A stretch of 64,000 nt of DNA, from positions 1-64,000 of the forward strand of contig JAQGNE010000059.1 in NCBI GenBank assembly GCA_028291985.1, read 5' to 3'. Shown piece by piece: positions 62,611 through 64,000 of this stretch; positions within the stretch are counted from its first letter, which is position 1, and every line of letters begins with the position of its first letter. A program made the position numbers and the translations under genes. Under the pieces are notes generated by a model. That model saw only the letters and a list, made by a program, of their open reading frames with translations. It was not told where the DNA came from and searched no databases. Origin of the DNA: Polaromonas sp. GTDB taxonomy: Bacteria > Pseudomonadota > Gammaproteobacteria > Burkholderiales > Burkholderiaceae_C.

Positions 62611-63732
62611 TTACCGCTTGTCAAAAAGCTTGCCTTGGCCTGGGCTCAACCCGACTGCACCCCCGGGAGGCAGCTCATGACGACCGTCGGGGTGCCGGGC
62701 AAACCGGCCGTCATCAGGGCGGTGTACCGGCGCTTCGCTGTCAAAGGGCCAGCCGCCAAATTGCGTGCGGCGGTATTCGCCGATGGTCTGCGCAATCTCG
62801 CCCTGTGTGTTCATGACGAATGGGCCGTACTGCACCACGGGCTCGGCAATGGGCCGCCCCTGCAGCAACAGGAATTCGGCCATGGAAGTGCCGGTGTTGC
62901 TGATGGCTACCGCATCGCTGGCGCGCAACTCGATTGCCGCCTGGGCGCTGATCGGCTGGCCACCCAGGCTGACCGATTCACCCTTGAAGAAATACAGCTT
63001 GCGCCGCGTGCCCTGGCCTGTGGCTGCAGGCAAGGTCCAGCTTGCGCCCGGCTCCATCTGCAGTGTCCAGATCGCCACGTCGCTGTCAGGCTGCGCGGCC
63101 CAGGAGTCTGGCGGCGGTGGCAGCGGTGTGATGTCGTTGGACTCGCCCGCGCCGCCCAGCGCTAACAGCCGCCCGGCCACCACGGCCACTTCGGTGGCCC
63201 GGCCGCTGGCATCGCGCAAGGTAAGGCGCGGTATGTCCGCAGACCACAGCATGGTGAAGTGGGGGTCGGCCATCTTGCTCCTGGCGGGCAGGTTCAACCA
63301 GATCTGGAACAGTTCCAGCGGGTTGGGCGCAGTGTCATCGAGCAGGGGAAACATCTCCGAATGCACCACGCCCCGGCCGGCCGTCAGCCATTGCACATCG
63401 CCGCCTCCGAAACGCGCCGTGGCCCCCAGGGAATCGGCATGGTCAATCAGGCCCTTGCGCACCAAAGTGACGGTTTCAAAACCCCGGTGCGGATGTGGCG
63501 GAAAGCCCGGCACACTGCTGCCGTGGTACATGCTCCAGCCGTCCTTGCGGCTGAAATCCTGGCCGATGTTGCGCCCGGCCAGCGTTGCCGCAGGGCCCAT
63601 GCGGCCATTGCCCGCCGGGTAGGCATCATCGTGGTAGGCGCAAAAGAGAAACGGGTCTATCGTCTCCCACGGAAACCCTAGAGGCCGGACCTGCAGCACA
63701 GGACTGGTGACATCAACAGCGGCAGTCGTCAT
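62611..63732 (-). CDS. Pirin family protein
   Basis: 373 residues, two cupin domains. The N-terminal cupin has the metal-binding PHPHRGFETVTLV and GRGVVHSEMFP; the C-terminal cupin covers the second half and ends with a tail holding RRTQFGGWPF. Bacterial pirins have quercetinase activity or act with regulators. The length is above the usual ~290 residues because of an insertion near 200-220 (PLPPPPDSWAAQP). A strong hairpin follows the stop. Confidence 0.9.
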   Translation of the reverse strand: MTTAAVDVTSPVLQVRPLGFPWETIDPFLFCAYHDDAYPAGNGRMGPAATLAGRNIGQDFSRKDGWSMYHGSSVPGFPPHPHRGFETVTLVRKGLIDHADSLGATARFGGGDVQWLTAGRGVVHSEMFPLLDDTAPNPLELFQIWLNLPARSKMADPHFTMLWSADIPRLTLRDASGRATEVAVVAGRLLALGGAGESNDITPLPPPPDSWAAQPDSDVAIWTLQMEPGASWTLPAATGQGTRRKLYFFKGESVSLGGQPISAQAAIELRASDAVAISNTGTSMAEFLLLQGRPIAEPVVQYGPFVMNTQGEIAQTIGEYRRTQFGGWPFDSEAPVHRPDDGRFARHPDGRHELPPGGAVGLSPGQGKLFDKR

Positions 63733-63833
63733 GGCGGTACGCTTTCAAACGGTTTATCGGTCATCAGCACATGATTTGAGGTTGCGGGCGGGTCTTTTCA
63801 AGCGGCGCGCTCCTCTGGTGCAATCCGCCTGCC

Positions 63834-64000
63834 TCAAGGCCCAGCCGCCTCTGCAGGCATCATTACCATCCATGGCACCTTGAAACAGTCAGCCAACATG
63901 CCGAAGCAGGGCGAAAAGAAGGTCTTGCACAGCGGCACCTGAACCGCGCCGCCATTGGCCAGCGCGTCAAAGACCTGGCGGGCTTCGGCTTCATCGCGCG
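63834..64000 (-). CDS. PhnB-like VOC protein (5' end off window)
   Basis: The frame runs from the window edge to the stop at 63834-63836. The translation ends ...GGAVQVPLCKTFFSPCFGMLADCFKVPWMVMMPAEAAGP. The F-x-x-CFGMLxDxFxVPWM motif is that of PhnB/YjdN-type VOC proteins. Only about 55 residues are seen. Confidence 0.8.
   Translation of the reverse strand, partial: RDEAEARQVFDALANGGAVQVPLCKTFFSPCFGMLADCFKVPWMVMMPAEAAGP

Overview
The window is GC-rich DNA from a betaproteobacterium, most likely a Comamonadaceae member such as Polaromonas, Rhodoferax or Variovorax. The evidence is the gene content: Bug/TctC receptors, a LivFGHM transporter with acyl-CoA ligases, a type II secretion locus with gspC set apart, and two families of short intergenic repeats of a kind I associate with this family. 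No rRNA, tRNA, CRISPR array, transposase or phage gene was seen, so this looks like chromosomal sequence with accessory blocks.

Layout: (1) 1-9312, minus strand: one long operon running from an AMP-dependent acyl-CoA ligase through livG, livH, livM, a LivK-type binding protein and livF to a PaaK-like CoA ligase cut by the window edge. A CRP/FNR regulator is divergent, and an 18-bp palindrome lies between. (2) 10383-13761: a TonB-dependent receptor and an RluF-like pseudouridine synthase. (3) 13925-19426, minus strand: a six-gene surface-fibre locus with two related pilin-like proteins, an unknown exported protein, a PapD-like chaperone, a beta-barrel outer-membrane protein with a C-terminal SdrD-B-like domain, and a further small subunit-like protein. 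It resembles a chaperone-usher system but fits no family I can name with confidence, and is my main candidate for an undescribed system. (4) 19885-23372: a PGAP1-like esterase and htpG. (5) 23418-31128: a LysR regulator divergent from a catabolic cluster with a double VOC protein, the TctBAC tripartite transporter, an MmgE/PrpD protein and an SDR lacking the catalytic Tyr, ending in a truncated DUF1330 gene. (6) An Hsp70-like gene of the YegD type.

(7) 32502-44090: a complete general secretion pathway locus, gspC divergent from gspGHIJKLMN-D-E-F. (8) 44373-52329: a CYP152-type peroxygenase P450, an aldo/keto reductase, a transglutaminase-like protease, a hybrid PAS histidine kinase, a YflT-like stress protein and an SDR. 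(9) 52616-64000: mostly single genes for envelope, stress and small-molecule functions: DUF1439 protein, calcium-motif lipoprotein, PmtA-like methyltransferase, orphan Bug receptor, N-formylglutamate amidohydrolase, an Ala/Lys-rich exported protein, SH3b protein, GST, DTW tRNA-modifying enzyme, VOC proteins, a single-domain response regulator and a pirin.

Two repeat families run through the intergenic DNA. One is GC-rich, about 100 bp or more, and abuts the stop codons of livF, livH and gspE in the same orientation relative to each gene. The other is about 20-55 bp, built around GCTAT...ATAGC arms, and also occurs inside the gspD and gspF coding regions.
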